From M3007 sp046155725 (GTDB lineage Bacteria > Bacteroidota > Bacteroidia > Chitinophagales > Saprospiraceae): a stretch of DNA of 8,329 nucleotides. The notes under the pieces are model-generated. The model searched no databases. It saw nothing but the letters and a program-made list of their open reading frames with translations, and was not told where the DNA came from. Positions 5,805-8,329 of the stretch are shown here, piece by piece. The first letter of the stretch is position 1; each line of letters starts with the position of its first letter. Both the position numbers and the translations under genes were made by a program. The stretch spans positions 1 through 8,329 of the forward strand of contig JBJXFT010000366.1 of the NCBI GenBank assembly GCA_046155725.1. The letters run 5' to 3'.

Positions 5805-6920
5805 AAACGAAAGCCCCACATTCCCCGAAATATACTCTGCCGTAAACTTGTGCGCTTTGATGGAAATGCCCGCAAAAGGCTTCAAATCGGTGCCAAACAG
5901 AGGGGGCAAATAGTAGCGGGCGGAGAGTTTGGCATAGCTTGACTTCGGCACATATTGGTTGATGCCCTTGCCCACATATCGCCCCGCTTGCAGCACGATG
6001 CTGATGTCGCCGAACAAAAATTCCTCTGCCACAAAAACCGCCACGCGCGTGGAGCCTTGCCGCGCAGCCGCCTTGTCGGCAAACCGCGCCGAGTGCAGCC
6101 CCCATTCAAAAATAGCCCGGTTGGCCTCATAATCCACGCCCATCAACACGCGGTTGATTTGGCTGATTTGGTAATAACCGGCTGCCGAGCCAATCCAGAC
6201 GGCGTGTTTGGGGCCATCGAACGAAGCAATTTCAAGCCGCGCCAGCCCACCCTGGGCTTGCCCGCCAAAACGCCGCCGCACATCGCGCTTGCTGGTGGCT
6301 GCAGGCCGCAAACCTTCTTTTTTCAAAGGCTGAAAAAACCACGCTGCGCCCGCCCAGCCGGAAAAAACATTTATGCCGAGATTGGGCAAAGCCGAGCCGC
6401 CGTTGGAAAAGTGGGTCATGCTGCCGCCCGCGCTGAACCGCAATTGCGGCGTGGCGCGGCATTCTGCGCCGAGTCGGAATTGGGTGATGTTGTTCCAGTG
6501 CGAGCCGATGGCGTTTTGGCCGCGATTGTCGAACCAATCGTAGGGCCGCGTCACCCAAGCCAGCCCCGTGCCGACCCGGAAGTGCGCCGAAAACCAACCC
6601 GCCCGAACGAGCGGGATGCTCAAGTGGGGCCACAGCGCGAAGGCGTGGCCGTGCGAGCCTTCGCCAAGGCGGAAGTGCGCGAGCGAGAGGCCGAACGCGG
6701 GGTATCGCTGCCAAGCCTGCCAGTCGTGCCGGCCTGTGGTGTGGATGCGCAGGCAGAGTTCTTGGCCGCCGATGGCCTCGCCGGTTTGGGTGCTGAGTTT
6801 GGGGGTGTGTCGCCACACCGAGCCGTGGTAGGCCGTGGCTTCGAGCGCGGTTTTTTGCGCTGGGAGTGTGGCGGCGCAGCAGGCGAGGAGCAGGGCGAGG
6901 CTATTTTTTTTGCAGTTCAT
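5802..6920 (-). CDS. PagL-like lipid A 3-O-deacylase / acyloxyacyl hydrolase family outer-membrane protein
   Basis: A 372-residue predicted outer-membrane beta-barrel related to PagL, which removes a fatty acid from the 3-position of lipid A. The ATG at 6920 is preferred. A TTG one codon upstream is in frame but less likely. The N-terminus, MNCKKNSLALLLACCAATLPAQK, is a signal peptide with cleavage probably after PA. LLAC also resembles a lipobox, though a lipoprotein barrel would be unusual. The key motif is T-H170-F-S172-N173-G followed by PNLGIN, matching the H-x-S-N...PN-x-G core of PagL, where the histidine and serine are catalytic. Alternating polar and aromatic strands continue to a C-terminal GLSF with terminal phenylalanine, typical of barrels. 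It is about twice the length of classic PagL, as in other Bacteroidota members. Its start overlaps the end of the upstream gene by 20 bases, so the two genes are probably translated in a coupled way. Confidence 0.78.
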   Translation of the reverse strand: MNCKKNSLALLLACCAATLPAQKTALEATAYHGSVWRHTPKLSTQTGEAIGGQELCLRIHTTGRHDWQAWQRYPAFGLSLAHFRLGEGSHGHAFALWPHLSIPLVRAGWFSAHFRVGTGLAWVTRPYDWFDNRGQNAIGSHWNNITQFRLGAECRATPQLRFSAGGSMTHFSNGGSALPNLGINVFSGWAGAAWFFQPLKKEGLRPAATSKRDVRRRFGGQAQGGLARLEIASFDGPKHAVWIGSAAGYYQISQINRVLMGVDYEANRAIFEWGLHSARFADKAAARQGSTRVAVFVAEEFLFGDISIVLQAGRYVGKGINQYVPKSSYAKLSARYYLPPLFGTDLKPFAGISIKAHKFTAEYISGNVGLSF

Positions 6921-8328
6921 CAATTTTTTCGAGCAGCCATTTTTTGTGTGTAGGGGAAGTAGTGGCCATTATTTTTTCCCGAAATTTTGCAATTGTCTTT
7001 TTCTCAACTCCGATAAGCGCTGTCAGGTTTTTGACAAACCCAAGGTAGTTTATGTATTCTCGTTTTAGGTTTTTGGACATTACCTTATTGCGCCTCAGAT
7101 AGATGCGGAAGCTATCAGTGAGCGAATCCATTGCCATAATTTCATTAAGCTCGTAGTAAGTTTGGATTAGTATAATCTTTGAACCGAGCACATAAACCAC
7201 ATCATTGTACTCTACATTTTGGAGCAGGTTTAAAACCTCGGAGTATCTTTTTTGGTGAAAAAAGAGATAGGAAAGATTGAAAGTTCGAGCATTTTCTCGA
7301 ATTCTCACAGGAAGATAAAGGCTGTATTCTTCAATAAATTTTTCTGTCCACTCAAATTCTCCCACTCCTAATCCAGCCGTGACAATGTTTTTGAAAATGC
7401 CTTCCGATAGGCTTTCCTCTTCAAGGAGAATCCCTTTTTGAATGATTTTTTTGAAAATCTCAAACACCTCTCGATAATACTCGCGCTTCCCTTGGTTGAT
7501 TTTTAGCGCACAGTAGTTTTGGGCGATGAAGTAGCAATTTCGGAGGTCGTCCTTTGCCAAATGCTCTGCTTGGCTATCAAGGCATTCGAGAAGTCCCTTG
7601 AACTCTTCTTCCTTTTCAGGTTCGGTCAGGCAATGCACTACCCGGCGGTAAACCATTAGCAATGGGACATTAGCAAACCGCTCGTGTTCAAGATGGCCCC
7701 AAAAGCCCATGGGCAATTCCACATTCTTTTCAGCGACTCGTGAGCCTTGATACAGCAGCCAAGCGACATAGATTTTCAATTTTTGGGTGAGGTAAAAACA
7801 CTCTAAGTAAAAATCGGCGTAAGGCAGTTTGTTGGCGTAGCCAGTAGCCGAAAGGTTTTTAGAAGCACGATTGGAAACGTTGTTGTGCAGATTGAACTGT
7901 GCGAGGTAATACTCCGTAGATTGCCCGGGGACTTCATCCAGCAAGCGGCTGATGTTTCGCTCCACCCCAGCCAAGTGTTTCTTGAGTTCGGTTTTTTCTA
8001 AAAGCCGTTGCAGGTCGAGGGCTTCGGCCAGCGGGTTTTGGCTTCGGGCTTCGGCAGAAAGAAACCGCAAGGCCATTTGAATTAGGTCGGAAGCGAGGCG
8101 GCGCAGCTGGGCATCGTTGTAAGGTTTATCGGGGTACAATTTTTGCCACACCTGCTGCCGTTCGAGTTGGTCGAATGTGCCGTCGCGGAGCGCCTTGTCG
8201 GAAGCGTCGAAGAGCAAGAGCAGGTCGGGCTGGTCGTTCAGGTAGGGCGAAAGCAGGTATTTCCGAAAGCGGTTGCGCTCCACTTTCGAGAGGGTTTGGA
8301 GGAGGGAAAGGAGTTTGTCGCTGAACAT
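6901..8328 (-). CDS. Helical protein of unknown function (Bacteroidota lineage family)
   Basis: A 475-residue protein that I do not recognise beyond its general type. It has no signal peptide or membrane segment and is predicted to be almost wholly helical and cytoplasmic. The N-terminal LLSLLQTLSKVERNRFRKYLLSPYLN is a pattern I associate with uncharacterised Bacteroidota proteins. The rest, with repeated pairs of amphipathic helices such as YFIAQNYCALKINQGKREYYREVFEIFKKI, resembles TPR-like alpha-solenoids, though no strict TPR consensus can be read. The C-terminal part is rich in lysine and asparagine. The ATG (8328-8326) lies one base from the window edge. It fits the family-like N-terminus, but a start further upstream cannot be excluded. 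The first 350 or so bases of the gene are GC-rich and most of the remainder is AT-rich. It is the first gene of a two-gene minus-strand unit with the PagL-like gene. Confidence 0.75.
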   Translation of the reverse strand: MFSDKLLSLLQTLSKVERNRFRKYLLSPYLNDQPDLLLLFDASDKALRDGTFDQLERQQVWQKLYPDKPYNDAQLRRLASDLIQMALRFLSAEARSQNPLAEALDLQRLLEKTELKKHLAGVERNISRLLDEVPGQSTEYYLAQFNLHNNVSNRASKNLSATGYANKLPYADFYLECFYLTQKLKIYVAWLLYQGSRVAEKNVELPMGFWGHLEHERFANVPLLMVYRRVVHCLTEPEKEEEFKGLLECLDSQAEHLAKDDLRNCYFIAQNYCALKINQGKREYYREVFEIFKKIIQKGILLEEESLSEGIFKNIVTAGLGVGEFEWTEKFIEEYSLYLPVRIRENARTFNLSYLFFHQKRYSEVLNLLQNVEYNDVVYVLGSKIILIQTYYELNEIMAMDSLTDSFRIYLRRNKVMSKNLKREYINYLGFVKNLTALIGVEKKTIAKFREKIMATTSPTHKKWLLEKIDELQKK

Positions 8329-8329
8329 A

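Noticed and set aside
5955..6953. Plus-strand open frame (332 codons) opposite the PagL-like gene
   Set aside because: The opposite strand has a signal peptide, an H-x-S-N motif and a terminal phenylalanine. This frame is proline- and arginine-rich with no coherent fold.
1..8329. CRISPR arrays, tRNA or rRNA genes, insertion sequences
   Set aside because: I found no regularly spaced repeats, no tRNA-like cloverleaf in the few short gaps, and no transposase or integrase reading frame.

Overview
The window looks like a piece of a Bacteroidota chromosome, probably from the Saprospiria or a similar environmental lineage. This is inferred from the gene families and not from a database search. The supporting signs are a membrane-anchored VWA-like protein of a type common in Bacteroidota, a long PagL-like outer-membrane protein, a lineage-type helical protein, an exact TAnnTTTG promoter box, and starts without strong Shine-Dalgarno sequences. 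Most of the DNA is fairly GC-rich, but the middle of the defence ATPase and most of the last gene are clearly richer in A+T.

Layout. On the plus strand, 23-2122 encodes a 699-residue envelope protein with two N-terminal membrane helices, a VWA-type metal-binding motif and one C-terminal helix. After it come four compact plus-strand genes. A RelB/Phd-like antitoxin (2151-2354) overlaps a RelE/ParE-type toxin (2347-2604) by 8 bases. An ABC/SMC-like ATPase (2644-3897) then overlaps an HNH nuclease of the TIGR02646/PtuB type (3894-4616) by 4 bases. The last two match the two-gene layout of the Septu anti-phage system (PtuA + PtuB), with no reverse transcriptase alongside. rlmN, a housekeeping rRNA/tRNA methyltransferase gene, follows after only 18 bases (4635-5684).

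Two genes on the minus strand converge on rlmN: a 475-residue helical protein of unknown function (8328-6901) and, overlapping its end, a PagL-like lipid A deacylase/acyloxyacyl hydrolase (6920-5802). The convergent junction holds two separate hairpins. One is a large, nearly perfect 33-bp inverted repeat that may stop transcription from both sides or belong to a dispersed repeat family. The other is a short intrinsic terminator for the minus-strand operon, and the pagL-like stop codon lies inside its stem.

How the genes fit together. The toxin-antitoxin pair and the Septu pair form a roughly 2.5-kb cassette between an envelope gene and rlmN. All four genes run in the same direction with gaps of at most 39 bases, so they may be transcribed together. 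This is the accessory, probably mobile, part of the window. The rest looks like ordinary chromosome. Septu is a described system, so the window is better read as a compact variant with an attached toxin-antitoxin pair than as a wholly new system.
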